A stretch of DNA of 64,000 nucleotides from an uncultured Lachnospiraceae bacterium. GTDB lineage: Bacteria; Bacillota; Clostridia; Lachnospirales; Lachnospiraceae. Shown here piece by piece: positions 43,108 to 51,718 of the stretch. The stretch's first letter is position 1; the number at the start of each line of letters is the position of its first letter. The DNA lies in assembly GCA_934339135.1 (NCBI GenBank), contig CAKRHP010000001.1, positions 186,001-250,000 of the forward strand, read 5' to 3'. A program made the translations under genes and the position numbers. The notes beneath the pieces were generated by a model. It did no database searches, had not been told where the DNA came from, and was given only the letters and a program-made list of their open reading frames with translations.

Positions 43108-44796
43108 TTACCCAATCAAAACTTTTTTCCCTTCAAACGCAAATCCATAATGACGGATCCTGTCCGCCGGAATTCCGCGAGCTAACAGCTCTGCGTCATA
43201 TTTTTTCTCGTCAATCTGAGCCAAGGCGGACTGGACTGCCTCTTCCAAAGTCTCCCTCTTCATTCGACTGCACACCTTAAATTCCATAACAATCGCCGGA
43301 TATGTCTCATAATCCCGCGGTATCATCATAATATCATATCTTCCCAATCCACTCTCCCGGTTGGATCGTATTTCATAAGCCTCCTCATGCTCTGCGATCA
43401 AGCCAAGTACAAATCCATGATAGAATCTTTCCGGTCCCAGATCATCCCCGTTTCCACTCCCCACATCAAAATAACTAAATGTTGAAACAGTTATCCTATT
43501 CATATAGTAATTCATTGCTTCCACATTCCCCTCAACTAATGCTTTGAGGAAATCACCATATTTTGCATCGGAGTTCTGAAACCACCCCCGGAACATCGTC
43601 ATAAACATACTCAACGTCTCAATATTCGTAATCTTCAACGTGTACCACGGTTCTCTTGTAATCCCGCGGTAATCGACCTCTTCCACCTTCAGGTAGCCAC
43701 TGGCAAGCAAAAGACTCCAGATCGCATTTTCATTTTGATCAAGCTGGTTATATACGATCTGCTCATCAAAATTCACAACGATCGTCTGTCCCTGCAGCAG
43801 ATCCTCCATCTTCTCTTTCACGTCTGCAGATGACATCCGAATCAACCGGTTTACAAGTCCATTGGAGCTGGTCGAAGCCCAGTATGGATACAATTTCCTT
43901 TCCTCCAGATAATTGGTGATCGACCATGGATTATAAATATCTCTTTTCTCTCCGAAAGTAAAACCATCATACCATTTTTTTACTTCCTCTTTCCTGTCTC
44001 CCATTCCATAATCATCTAATGCAGAAAATACTTCCTCCTCCGTAAAACCGAAACAATCCGCATACATATCTGACGTTGTTGTTACCACCCGGAGGTTATT
44101 CAGATCAGAAAAAATAGATTCCTTGGATACTCTGGTGATCCCGGTCATGATCGCACGCTCCAGATATGGATTTGTCTTAAATGCAGCATTAAATAAACTT
44201 CTGATCAATGATGTAAATCCCTCCCAATATCCCTGCACATACGCCTCCTGCATCGGAGTATCATACTCATCCAGAAGAACGATCACATTTTTACCGTAAT
44301 ATCTGCTCATATATTCACACAAAACGTTGATAGAAGTCGCCAGCCTTGCATCTGACATTTCCACAGATATCTCCCGATATTCCCTCTTCTCTTCCTCGCT
44401 GAGGCAATCAGACTCTGCCAGATACCCATTTCTCCGATAAAGCCGGACGATCTCCTGCTTGATCTGCTCTTTTACATCTGACAGATTATCTGCCTTCACC
44501 GCAGCAAAGCTCAAAAAGATTACCGGATATGTCCCCTGCAGCTTCCGATATTTTTCCTCTTCCCAGACAGAAAGACCTTCAAACAGATCTGCCCGGTCCG
44601 CATATTTATTCGAAAAGAAACATTCCATCATGCTCATATTTAAGGTTTTGCCAAAACGGCGGGGACGCGTGATCAATGTTACACTATCTTTCCGCTCCCA
44701 CCATTCTTTTATAAAGTTCGTTTTATCAATAAAAAAACAATCTTGTTCTCTAAGCGTGGAAAATCCCTGAATTCCTATGCTGATCACTTTTTTCAT
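43108..44796 (-). CDS. AAA-ATPase-like / PD-(D/E)XK nuclease family protein, copy 1
   Basis: A 562-residue protein with an N-terminal AAA-ATPase-like domain (about 1-230): modified Walker A RPRRFGKTL and Walker B NVIVLLDEYDTPM. A C-terminal PD-(D/E)XK domain (about 450-555) has GRYDIMMIP and AIVMEFKV as the D and E-x-K elements. This is the widespread DUF1703 type of unknown function. The start at 44796 follows AGGTGAG. It is the downstream member of a tandem pair; part of it is almost identical to the upstream copy. Confidence 0.88.
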   Translation of the reverse strand: MKKVISIGIQGFSTLREQDCFFIDKTNFIKEWWERKDSVTLITRPRRFGKTLNMSMMECFFSNKYADRADLFEGLSVWEEEKYRKLQGTYPVIFLSFAAVKADNLSDVKEQIKQEIVRLYRRNGYLAESDCLSEEEKREYREISVEMSDARLATSINVLCEYMSRYYGKNVIVLLDEYDTPMQEAYVQGYWEGFTSLIRSLFNAAFKTNPYLERAIMTGITRVSKESIFSDLNNLRVVTTTSDMYADCFGFTEEEVFSALDDYGMGDRKEEVKKWYDGFTFGEKRDIYNPWSITNYLEERKLYPYWASTSSNGLVNRLIRMSSADVKEKMEDLLQGQTIVVNFDEQIVYNQLDQNENAIWSLLLASGYLKVEEVDYRGITREPWYTLKITNIETLSMFMTMFRGWFQNSDAKYGDFLKALVEGNVEAMNYYMNRITVSTFSYFDVGSGNGDDLGPERFYHGFVLGLIAEHEEAYEIRSNRESGLGRYDIMMIPRDYETYPAIVMEFKVCSRMKRETLEEAVQSALAQIDEKKYDAELLARGIPADRIRHYGFAFEGKKVLIG

Positions 44797-44869
44797 AATC
44801 TCACCTGCCTTCTTCATTCAAAATACACGATTATATACGCCAAATGAACTCCTATGCCTCAGACTTATT

Positions 44870-46576
44870 CTACATAATACTGTTTCCTGATCCGATCAAG
44901 ACCTTTTTCCCTTCAAACGCAAATCCATAATGACGGATCCTGTCTGCCGGAATTCCACGAGCTAACAGCTCTGTGTCGTATTTTTTCTCGTCGATCTGAG
45001 CCAAAGCGGACCAGACTGCCTCTTCCAAGGTCTCCTTTTTCATTCGACTGCACACCTTAAATTCCATAACAATCGCCGGATATTTCTCGTAATCCCGCGG
45101 TATCATCATTATGTCATATCTTCCAAATCCACTCTCCCGGTTGGATCGGATTTCATAAACCTCCGCATGCTCTGCGATCAAACCAAGTACAAATCCGCGA
45201 TAGAATCTTTCCGGTCCCAGATCATCCCCGTTTCCACTCCCCACATCAAAATAACTAAATGTTGAAACAGTTATCCTATTCATATAGTAATTCATTGCTT
45301 CCACATTCCCCTCAACTAATGCTTTGAGGAAATCACCATATTTTGCATCGGAGTTCTGAAACCACCCCCGGAACATCGTCATAAACATACTCAACGTCTC
45401 AATATTCGTAATCTTCAACGTGTACCACGGTTCTCTTGTAATCCCGCGGTAATCGACCTCTTCCACCTTCAGGTAGCCACTGGCAAGCAAAAGACTCCAG
45501 ATCGCATTTTCATTTTGATCAAGCTGGTTATATACGATCTGCTCATCAAAATTCACAACGATCGTCTGTCCCTGCAGCAGATCCTCCATCTTCTCTTTCA
45601 CGTCTGCAGATGACATCCGAATCAACCGGTTTACAAGTCCATTGGAGCTGGTCGAAGCCCAGTATGGATACAATTTCCTTTCCTCCAGATAATTGGTGAT
45701 CGACCATGGATTATAAATATCTCTTTTCTCTCCGAAAGTAAAACCATCATACCATTTTTTTACTTCCTCTTTCCTGTCTCCCATTCCATAATCATCTAAT
45801 GCAGAAAATACTTCCTCCTCTGTAAAACCGAAACAATCCGCATACATATCTGACGTTGTTGTCACCACCCGAAGATTATTCAAGTCGGAAAAGATACTCT
45901 CTTTCGACACCCTCGTAATTCCGGTCATAATCGCACGTTCCAGATATGGATTGGTCTTAAAGGTCGCATTAAACAGACTTCTCGCAAAAGCTGTAAATTC
46001 CTCCCAATATCCCTGCACATACGCCTCCTGCATCGGAGTATCATATTCGTCCAAAAGAATAATGACCTTCTTACCATAATATCGTTCCATCCAGGCAGAC
46101 ATGCTCCTTAAGGCTTTCTGCGCCGTTGTATCATCCATCTCCCCGGTTGTGTTGTTATATGTTTTTAGTTCATTATCACTCAGTATATTTTTACCTAATA
46201 TATATCTGTTTTCTTCGTACAAATCTGCAATTTCCTGTTTAATCTGTATCTTTGCTTCTGCTAAATTATCCGCCTTCACCGCAGCAAAGCTCAAAAAGAT
46301 TACAGGGTATGTCCCTTGCAGCTTCCGATATTTTTCCTCTTCCCAGATAGAAAGACCTTCAAACAGATCTGCCCGGTCCGCATATTTATTCGAAAAGAAG
46401 CATTCCATCATGCTCATATTTAAAGTTTTGCCAAAACGACGGGGACGCGTGATCAATGTAATATCGTCACCTTTTTCCCACCATTCTTTTATAAAATATG
46501 ACTTATCAATAAAAAAGTAATTCTTTTCTCTTAATGATGAAAAACTCTGTTTTCCTATGCCGATCACTTTTTTCAT
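44870..46576 (-). CDS. AAA-ATPase-like / PD-(D/E)XK nuclease family protein, copy 2
   Basis: A 568-residue paralog of the neighbouring gene with the same architecture: RPRRFGKT, KVIILLDEYDTPM and the C-terminal GRYDIMMIP/AIVMEFKV nuclease motif. The central third is nearly identical at the DNA level to copy 1 (offset 1780 bp). The region around residues 85-140 differs clearly (LYEENRYILGKNILSDNE against LYRRNGYLAESDCLSEEE). The gap to copy 1 is about 73 bp, so they may share a transcript. Function unknown; sequence-divergent N-terminal loops may set specificity. Confidence 0.88.
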   Translation of the reverse strand: MKKVIGIGKQSFSSLREKNYFFIDKSYFIKEWWEKGDDITLITRPRRFGKTLNMSMMECFFSNKYADRADLFEGLSIWEEEKYRKLQGTYPVIFLSFAAVKADNLAEAKIQIKQEIADLYEENRYILGKNILSDNELKTYNNTTGEMDDTTAQKALRSMSAWMERYYGKKVIILLDEYDTPMQEAYVQGYWEEFTAFARSLFNATFKTNPYLERAIMTGITRVSKESIFSDLNNLRVVTTTSDMYADCFGFTEEEVFSALDDYGMGDRKEEVKKWYDGFTFGEKRDIYNPWSITNYLEERKLYPYWASTSSNGLVNRLIRMSSADVKEKMEDLLQGQTIVVNFDEQIVYNQLDQNENAIWSLLLASGYLKVEEVDYRGITREPWYTLKITNIETLSMFMTMFRGWFQNSDAKYGDFLKALVEGNVEAMNYYMNRITVSTFSYFDVGSGNGDDLGPERFYRGFVLGLIAEHAEVYEIRSNRESGFGRYDIMMIPRDYEKYPAIVMEFKVCSRMKKETLEEAVWSALAQIDEKKYDTELLARGIPADRIRHYGFAFEGKKVLIGSGNSIM

Positions 46577-47173
46577 AATCTCACCTGCCTTCTTCATTCA
46601 TCGTCAAACATTATTGGTTATATTATAACGGTATTTTCACTCCAGCACAAGCAAAAACGCAGTCATAAAATAACGAAAAAAGAAATACTCAACTCTACCT
46701 GAAAACACAGATAGAGCTTTACAAAACCCAGAATAATGACAGCATATATATAATTACACCGATTTCCAGAGAAGATCATTCGCCAGAATAATGGCTTGCA
46801 CTGGATGAGATGGAAGAACCACGGACAGAAGAACCCGTAACGTGTACCAAGAATTCTTTTATTTTCGTCACATTGTCGAAATTTCACTTTATTTTTCAGC
46901 ACTATGTAGAAATTTCACTTTTTCATCGACATTGCACTGCTGCCATGCTATAATCCTGGAAAAGCTTGTCAGATATTTTCTTATCTGCATATCTTTTTTC
47001 TACACCTGAAATTTAATTCTGTTGACGCATTTTTAATCTTAAATTTATCCAAGTGATCAAATCAAAAATTCAGTAGATTATGTCATTGTATTTCAGACGG
47101 AAACGGCATATAATAAAAGCTAAATACAGCTTTCCCAACCTAGAGTTGCTGTCTTCCGCAGGAAGGAGACTTA
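46577..47173. other. Intergenic region with IS-like terminal repeats and the Rpn promoter
   Basis: No convincing gene is seen; a 79-codon minus-strand ORF here looks accidental. Two direct repeats of about 20 bp (46871-46890 and 46902-46921, sharing GAAATTTCACTTT) resemble the multiple terminal repeats of IS21-type elements. The Rpn promoter is TTGTAT (47086-47091) and TATAAT (47109-47114), spacer 17 bp. Confidence 0.5.
46871..46921 (+). mobile_element. Possible end of an IS21-like element (remnant)
   Basis: Repeats CATTGTCGAAATTTCACTTT and CTATGTAGAAATTTCACTTT lie 31 bp apart, with a further ATCGACATTG beside the second. IS21-family ends carry repeated motifs of this sort. No istA or istB gene remains, so this would be a relic. 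Confidence 0.4.
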
Positions 47174-48040
47174 TTGGGCGAGAAAGATATTTCAGAAAAA
47201 CTTCTGGCTGACTATGAGGATGTCTTTGCCGATATTGTAAATGTGCTTCTGTTCCATGGCGAGAAACGGGTTATTCCATCTTCTCTGCAGTCCACCAAAA
47301 ACAGATCCCATTACAAGGCAGATGACTCCAAGCTCCATGAACAGGAGCGGGATATCCTGAAAGCATGGACTGACGGCCATATCCAGATTGCTCTGATCGG
47401 TCTGGAAAACCAGACCATACCGGATACAAAGATGTCGGTTCGGATTTTCGGTTATGAAGGTGCAAACTATCGCAGCCAGTTAAAGAATCAAACCATTATA
47501 CCAGTCATATCTCTGGTTCTGTATTTTGGGACAGAGAAGCGCTGGCATAAACCGCGAAATCTAAAGGCACTTTTAAATATCCCGGAGGGACTGGAGGATT
47601 ACGTCAATGACTGCCACATCCATGTTTTCGAGATTGCCTGGCTGCCGGACGAACAGATCAACCAGTTTGAAAGTGATTTTGGCATTGTCGCAAGATACTT
47701 TTCAGAATTACGTAAAAATAAAAATTACGTTCCGGATGACACCAGAACGATTCAGCATGTAGACGAGGTTCTCAAGCTGCTCGCCGTCATGAGCGGCGAC
47801 CACCGCTACGAGAACATCCTTACTCCGGCAGAGTCAAAAAAGGAGGTGACAACCATGTCTAGTGTTGCTCAGAGATTAGAAGAACAGGGTATTAAAAAGG
47901 GACGCACTCAAGAACGCATCGAGTTGCTTGTATCCCTATGCAGATCTGGAGATATTTCCATCGAAGTCGCCGCCCGGGAAATGCATGTCTCTGTGGCAGA
48001 GTTTCAAAAATATCTGGACGGGGAGATTCCGGAGCAGTAG
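47174..48040 (+). CDS. Rpn-family PD-(D/E)XK nuclease (recombination-promoting nuclease / putative transposase)
   Basis: A 288-residue Rpn-type protein. The nuclease part (about 20-215) shows the family core with IALIGLENQTIPDTKMSVRIFGYE carrying the acidic E-x-Q element, followed by VISLVLYFGTEKRW. The C-terminal tail (about 228-288) contains EEQGIKKGRTQERIE, the usual Rpn tail, then a small helical domain. The start is TTG at 47174 with GGAAGGAG upstream. In E. coli, Rpn proteins are DNases with a role in phage defence, and their C-terminal domain is also made separately as an inhibitor. See the internal start at 47855. Confidence 0.9.
   Translation: MGEKDISEKLLADYEDVFADIVNVLLFHGEKRVIPSSLQSTKNRSHYKADDSKLHEQERDILKAWTDGHIQIALIGLENQTIPDTKMSVRIFGYEGANYRSQLKNQTIIPVISLVLYFGTEKRWHKPRNLKALLNIPEGLEDYVNDCHIHVFEIAWLPDEQINQFESDFGIVARYFSELRKNKNYVPDDTRTIQHVDEVLKLLAVMSGDHRYENILTPAESKKEVTTMSSVAQRLEEQGIKKGRTQERIELLVSLCRSGDISIEVAAREMHVSVAEFQKYLDGEIPEQ
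47841..48040 (+). CDS. Candidate intragenic antitoxin inside the Rpn gene (internal start 47855)
   Basis: Inside the Rpn frame the DNA reads AAAAAAGGAGGTGACAACC directly before an in-frame ATG at 47855-47857. AAGGAGGTGA is a near-perfect complement of the 16S rRNA 3' end with good spacing, far better than the site of the full-length gene. Translation from here would give a 61-residue protein (MSSVAQRLEEQ...LDGEIPEQ) equal to the Rpn C-terminal domain. The span given includes the ribosome site; the coding part is 47855-48040. Confidence 0.7.
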
Positions 48041-48052
48041 CCCCTTGCATAC

Positions 48053-48101
48053 AAAAAAAAGGGCTGACATATTATAAATCAATAATATATCAGCCCTTTT
48101 A
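48053..48101. terminator. Bidirectional terminator after the Rpn gene
   Basis: AAAGGGCTGA...TCAGCCCTTTT with an inner TATTAT/ATAATA pair. A runs precede and T runs follow, so it can serve both the plus-strand Rpn gene and the minus-strand small-protein gene. Confidence 0.88.
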
Positions 48102-48125
48102 TTCATGTTATTGAAACAGGCACTC

Positions 48126-48302
48126 TTAATACAACTCCTGTTCTCCATCCTTTTCCTCTTTCACAAAGTGAACACATCTTTGTTCTGAACCAAAATTATG
48201 GATATCTTTCATCATTTTTACTATTTCAGCAATTTCCTTACAGGTTTCAACCGTTGCCACACCCGCTAAAACACCGGCAACTCCCAATAAAATTTTCTTC
48301 AT
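48126..48302 (-). CDS. Small protein with hydrophobic N terminus
   Basis: A 58-residue protein beginning MKKILLGVAGVLAGVATVETCKE (in two parts), with an N-terminal hydrophobic helix (about 3-18) and a charged remainder. AAAGGAG lies nine bases before the ATG at 48302. It is the last of the AT-rich minus-strand run. It may be a membrane-associated small protein; no family recognised. Confidence 0.55.
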   Translation of the reverse strand: MKKILLGVAGVLAGVATVETCKEIAEIVKMMKDIHNFGSEQRCVHFVKEEKDGEQELY

Positions 48303-48346
48303 AGGCATTTCTCCTTTATGAACAGTATAAGATTATACCAAAATAA

Positions 48347-48562
48347 TCATTGCAGAATCAAAGAATTGATTTTATTAAATATCTGCGAATACTCATACAA
48401 CAATTCCAGCATTTCATCTGTTTTTTCTTTCGAAATACCAAATTTTGATGATAGAGTGTCAACAAATTTTTTCTCTTCCTCATCAAATTCCGAATCAGAA
48501 ATAATAATAGCTAGTGTTTCAAACAAAAATATTCGTAATACTTGTTCATTTGAATTCTTCAA
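48347..48562 (-). CDS. TerB-like helical protein (short)
   Basis: A 71-residue all-helical protein with FETLAIIISDSEFDEEEKKFVDTLSSKFGIS (split here), the acidic turn seen in TerB-like domains. It is shorter than a full TerB domain and starts at TTG with no strong ribosome site, so it may be a truncated remnant or the true start may be elsewhere. It lies in the AT-rich run with the J-domain protein; TerB and J domains occur together in DjlA-type proteins. Confidence 0.5.
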   Translation of the reverse strand: MKNSNEQVLRIFLFETLAIIISDSEFDEEEKKFVDTLSSKFGISKEKTDEMLELLYEYSQIFNKINSLILQ

Positions 48563-48721
48563 AATGTGGTTGACAGACCATCATTATTATAACAAAGAAG
48601 TTTGTCATTGCACATCGCTCAAGCTATCCTAACCACCCGCACAGCAGGTAGATTATTTTTTGCTTCGCCCATTTCTCTATTGAGAAATTTGCTTGCAAAA
48701 CAGGGCATATGCCCTAACAAT

Positions 48722-48764
48722 CAAACTACCCCCTCCAATCTAGCCGATGGGGGTAGTATTTTGA
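48722..48764 (-). terminator. Hairpin after the zinc-ribbon gene
   Basis: ACTACCCCC pairs with GGGGGTAGT around a 15-nt loop. The minus-strand T tract is weak. The surrounding 48563-48802 holds no gene that I can see. Confidence 0.5.
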
Positions 48765-48802
48765 GTTGATACCAGTAAAATTTTATTTATTTAACAATAA
48801 AT

Positions 48803-48937
48803 CTATTTTTTTACTGATTTTCCATTTTTCACATGAACTGTCTTTCTGCAAACTGGACAAATTGTGCTTCCATTTGTTACAGAACATGAAATTCCAGTTT
48901 TTCCACAATGTGGACATTTTACTATACATGCTGCCAT
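48803..48937 (-). CDS. 44-residue zinc-ribbon protein
   Basis: MAACIVKCPHCGKTG...TICPVCRKTV: two C-x2-C pairs 16 residues apart, a typical small zinc ribbon. The ATG follows GAAAGGAGGTGAATAAA, a near-perfect ribosome site, so it is very likely translated. It starts 38 bp after the J-domain gene stop and is probably cotranscribed. Confidence 0.75.
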   Translation of the reverse strand: MAACIVKCPHCGKTGISCSVTNGSTICPVCRKTVHVKNGKSVKK

Positions 48938-48974
48938 TTTATTCACCTCCTTTCACAGAATAAGATATAAAAAA

Positions 48975-51074
48975 TCACTTGATTTGTTCTGATATAATTG
49001 CTTTTTCCTTTTGAATATCTAGAAATATAACGACATTTCCATTATTATCTGGATGATACTTCGTTACTAATTTATGATATTCTTTTACCAAAATATCATA
49101 ATCTTGATGTGCTTCAGGTGAAAACCATGAATCACCATATTCTTTTTGTTTATCTATGTTATTCGTATCTTCATTTTTTGAGTTACTATTTTGAAACGAC
49201 TTCTTTTCAATTGTTTTTTTATCAATTATTTTTTCATATACAAACAGCTCACTCTCGTTTTTATACCAAATAAAAAAATCCTCCAATCTTTTTACTTCTA
49301 AACTTTGTTTTAATAATATTGGTTTCGAATATATTGCAAGAAACAATTTATTCACCGGATTTGTACTATCACAAATATCAGCTGAACACTCTTTGCTAAC
49401 AGCAATAATATAATTTATCATAGATTTAATTTGATTTTCTATACTTTGTAATTCTTGTTCTAGTAATTCAATCTTCCCATTTATTTTTCCAGCACCACCA
49501 ACAACTCTATCTATCTTGCACTGTTGTGAATCTTTTTTTTCATCTAAAATAGCATCCCCTACATAATCAATCTGATACTGCGCCACAAGTGCTGAAAACT
49601 CCATAGTTTTTGCCATTGCTGTCTGTGCTTTGATTTTTCTTTTGATAATCAATGCGTTTTTATATAACGGAGCTAAATCTTCAGATTTCATCGCAATATC
49701 TCTAATATACTTTTCATTTTTTGTCAGAATAGCTACAACAGCATAATTTTTTACTATTTCTAAATCTTCTTGCTCTTCTGAACCAAGAACGCTTGGCATT
49801 TTGCTAAATCTCGATATATAATATTCAATGGCTTCCTCATTTTTTAAAATTAATGAATAATGAAACGGAGAAAGCCCATATCCATCCGTGTATGTAATAA
49901 AATAGTTATCACAATCGTGTTTACCGTTTGATATATTTTGAAATAATTCTAACATTGAATTATTTTTAAATCTAAAATACAAATTTAAAAAATGGTTAAT
50001 TTCATTCTGCGATAAATTATTAATTTCAAACGACAATTTCACAACACCTAAATCTATTTGTGGATTATATTTAAATGCTGCAAGATACTCCATTTCTTTT
50101 ATATTAGCATTATATATTTGTATTATTTCTCGTTTCAATTCTGTTATTTCATTAATATCTTTTTCATCTATTTTATCAATTGAGCTAATATCTGCGTTCC
50201 AAAGACATGCGTCCGAAAAATGACAATCAAATTGATTTAATTCCTGAATATATTCAATAATATCTTGTTTAAATTTTTCTATGATATCTATACATTCAGC
50301 TTGTCCTAATGCCTTTAAATTATCAAGCACCTTCATAAATCTATTTTTTTCTCTACGATAAAGAAAAAATTTCAACAATAAATTAGTTGATATAGTATAA
50401 AGTATATTTTCTTGTTGCAGATGATATAAAAGATCTAACAAATAGTTCTCTACTCTTTCTTTTCGAATTACTAAATTAATTTCTTTTGATAACCAATTAA
50501 ATAATTGAATCCTATTTTTTTTCAATGAACAATTACTTGCAATTAAATGTTGTTGCAAATCAAATAACAACTGGTAAAATAAATCAATATCTGTATTATT
50601 GGATAAGTGTGCTTTAACCAATGATTTTATACATATAACAACTTTTTTATTTTCAGAATAAAAGTCAATAATACCTTCCTTAATACTATGTCTAATAATA
50701 TACTTAGGTAATTCGTTTATTAATATTCTATTATTATTTATTGTATGAGGATTACAATATAATGCGCTATCCGTCACCACAACTTCAACATTAGCATTTC
50801 CGAAAATAACCCCCTTTTTTTGAAGCATATAAAATACGGGAATTTCATTATTACCTATTCCAAATGTCATAAATACATCTTGTTTTTCAATATTTTCTCC
50901 AAAAGAAAAGCACGAATAATTTTTGTATTTATTTATCAATTCATAAAAAATTTCTCTATGTTTTAAATTTTCATACAGCAGTATTTTTTCAATATATTTT
51001 TCTTTGACCTCGCTATCCTCTTTACTATCATCCATTCTATCAACAAAATTTTTTATACCAGTAAATATTCCCAT
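48975..51074 (-). CDS. 699-residue protein with C-terminal J domain, function unknown
   Basis: Large, mostly helical protein with much higher A+T content than its neighbours. The C terminus (about 645-699) holds EYHKLVTKYHPDNNGN, the HPD motif of J-domain cochaperones, which would recruit a DnaK-type chaperone. The middle (about 400-440) has FITYTDGYGLSPFHYSLILKNEE, split here, resembling one ankyrin-like repeat. About 470-560 looks like a coiled coil. The N-terminal 190 residues are beta-containing and unrecognised. It lies between two tiny zinc-ribbon genes on the same strand. No TM segment. Confidence 0.75.
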   Translation of the reverse strand: MGIFTGIKNFVDRMDDSKEDSEVKEKYIEKILLYENLKHREIFYELINKYKNYSCFSFGENIEKQDVFMTFGIGNNEIPVFYMLQKKGVIFGNANVEVVVTDSALYCNPHTINNNRILINELPKYIIRHSIKEGIIDFYSENKKVVICIKSLVKAHLSNNTDIDLFYQLLFDLQQHLIASNCSLKKNRIQLFNWLSKEINLVIRKERVENYLLDLLYHLQQENILYTISTNLLLKFFLYRREKNRFMKVLDNLKALGQAECIDIIEKFKQDIIEYIQELNQFDCHFSDACLWNADISSIDKIDEKDINEITELKREIIQIYNANIKEMEYLAAFKYNPQIDLGVVKLSFEINNLSQNEINHFLNLYFRFKNNSMLELFQNISNGKHDCDNYFITYTDGYGLSPFHYSLILKNEEAIEYYISRFSKMPSVLGSEEQEDLEIVKNYAVVAILTKNEKYIRDIAMKSEDLAPLYKNALIIKRKIKAQTAMAKTMEFSALVAQYQIDYVGDAILDEKKDSQQCKIDRVVGGAGKINGKIELLEQELQSIENQIKSMINYIIAVSKECSADICDSTNPVNKLFLAIYSKPILLKQSLEVKRLEDFFIWYKNESELFVYEKIIDKKTIEKKSFQNSNSKNEDTNNIDKQKEYGDSWFSPEAHQDYDILVKEYHKLVTKYHPDNNGNVVIFLDIQKEKAIISEQIK

Positions 51075-51097
51075 CGTTCATTCTCCCAATAAAATGT

Positions 51098-51160
51098 AAC
51101 CACCTATGTCTATATAAGATTATATCTTACACCGCCACCCTTTTGATAACATAGGTGGTT
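51098..51160. repeat. Inverted repeat between zinc-ribbon and J-domain genes
   Basis: AACCACCTATG (51098-51108) and CATAGGTGGTT (51150-51160) form an 11-bp stem around about 41 nt, which itself contains TATATAAGATTATATCTTA, another near-palindrome. It has T residues only on the plus side. Possibly a regulatory site inside the operon. Confidence 0.55.
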
Positions 51161-51236
51161 TTAATTGTGTCCCGCTATCTCCGTACGCTATATTTTCCTC
51201 GACACAGCTAGCAGGCCGACCTTTTTTCGAACGTAT

Positions 51237-51383
51237 TTAATACTCCCTATTTTTTCTCCAAGAATGTGGTCCTCCATTTTTCTTTCTTGGGCACCTTCCT
51301 GGTAAAGGTCTTCCTTGATTCTTTGCTTTTGTGGTTTTTCGACCACAATATGAACACATGTATTCAACTCTAGTAAGAGCCAT
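51237..51383 (-). CDS. 48-residue zinc-binding-type small protein
   Basis: MALTRVEYMCSYCGRKTTKA...GRCPRKKNGGPHSW: one C-x2-C pair plus a later Cys and His, suggesting a treble- or ribbon-type zinc site; the rest is very basic. The ATG follows AAAGGAGGTGATTAT, an excellent ribosome site. It lies 41 bp after the Mor-like gene and 163 bp before the J-domain gene. It is distinct from the second zinc-ribbon protein but of similar size and style. Confidence 0.7.
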   Translation of the reverse strand: MALTRVEYMCSYCGRKTTKAKNQGRPLPGRCPRKKNGGPHSWRKNREY

Positions 51384-51424
51384 ATAATCACCTCCTTTCT
51401 TTCTTCGTGCTCATTTTCCTCTAT

Positions 51425-51718
51425 CTAACCTCTTTCCTCTCCCACACACATCTCCCCCTGATTTGCCTCCGCCAGCATTTTCCGCACATACCGCTCGCTA
51501 TAGCCAAACTTCTTTGCAATATCAGATATCTTCGCCTTCCCTTGAAGATGACTGATCTCCTGCATAACATATTCCCTGGAATAAAGCTTCATCGGGAAAA
51601 CAAACTGCTGCCCCTTAAAACGATCATAAAATTCTTCAATTCGCTCTTTGCCGATAATTTCTGCGATTTCTTCATACACTCCGGCATATACAGGTACTGA
51701 TTCCTGTTTTTCTTCCAT
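51425..51718 (-). CDS. Mor-family HTH protein
   Basis: A 97-residue DNA-binding protein resembling the phage Mu Mor/C middle-operon activators. It has EEIAEIIGKERIEEFYDRFKG, FPMKLYSREY and a C-terminal HTH of the form ISDIAKKFGYSERYVRKML. Such genes are common outside phages in Clostridia. It is the first gene of the AT-rich minus-strand run and may control it or the divergent surface-protein operon. Confidence 0.8.
   Translation of the reverse strand: MEEKQESVPVYAGVYEEIAEIIGKERIEEFYDRFKGQQFVFPMKLYSREYVMQEISHLQGKAKISDIAKKFGYSERYVRKMLAEANQGEMCVGEERG

Noticed and set aside
46663..46902. 79-codon minus-strand ORF rich in Phe/Cys
   Set aside because: No ribosome site, unusual composition and overlap with the IS-like repeats; probably non-coding.
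51188..51391. 67-codon minus-strand ORF starting MIIWLLLELNT
   Set aside because: It overlaps in another frame the 48-codon zinc-binding ORF, which has the correctly spaced AAAGGAGGTGA site and Cys motif.
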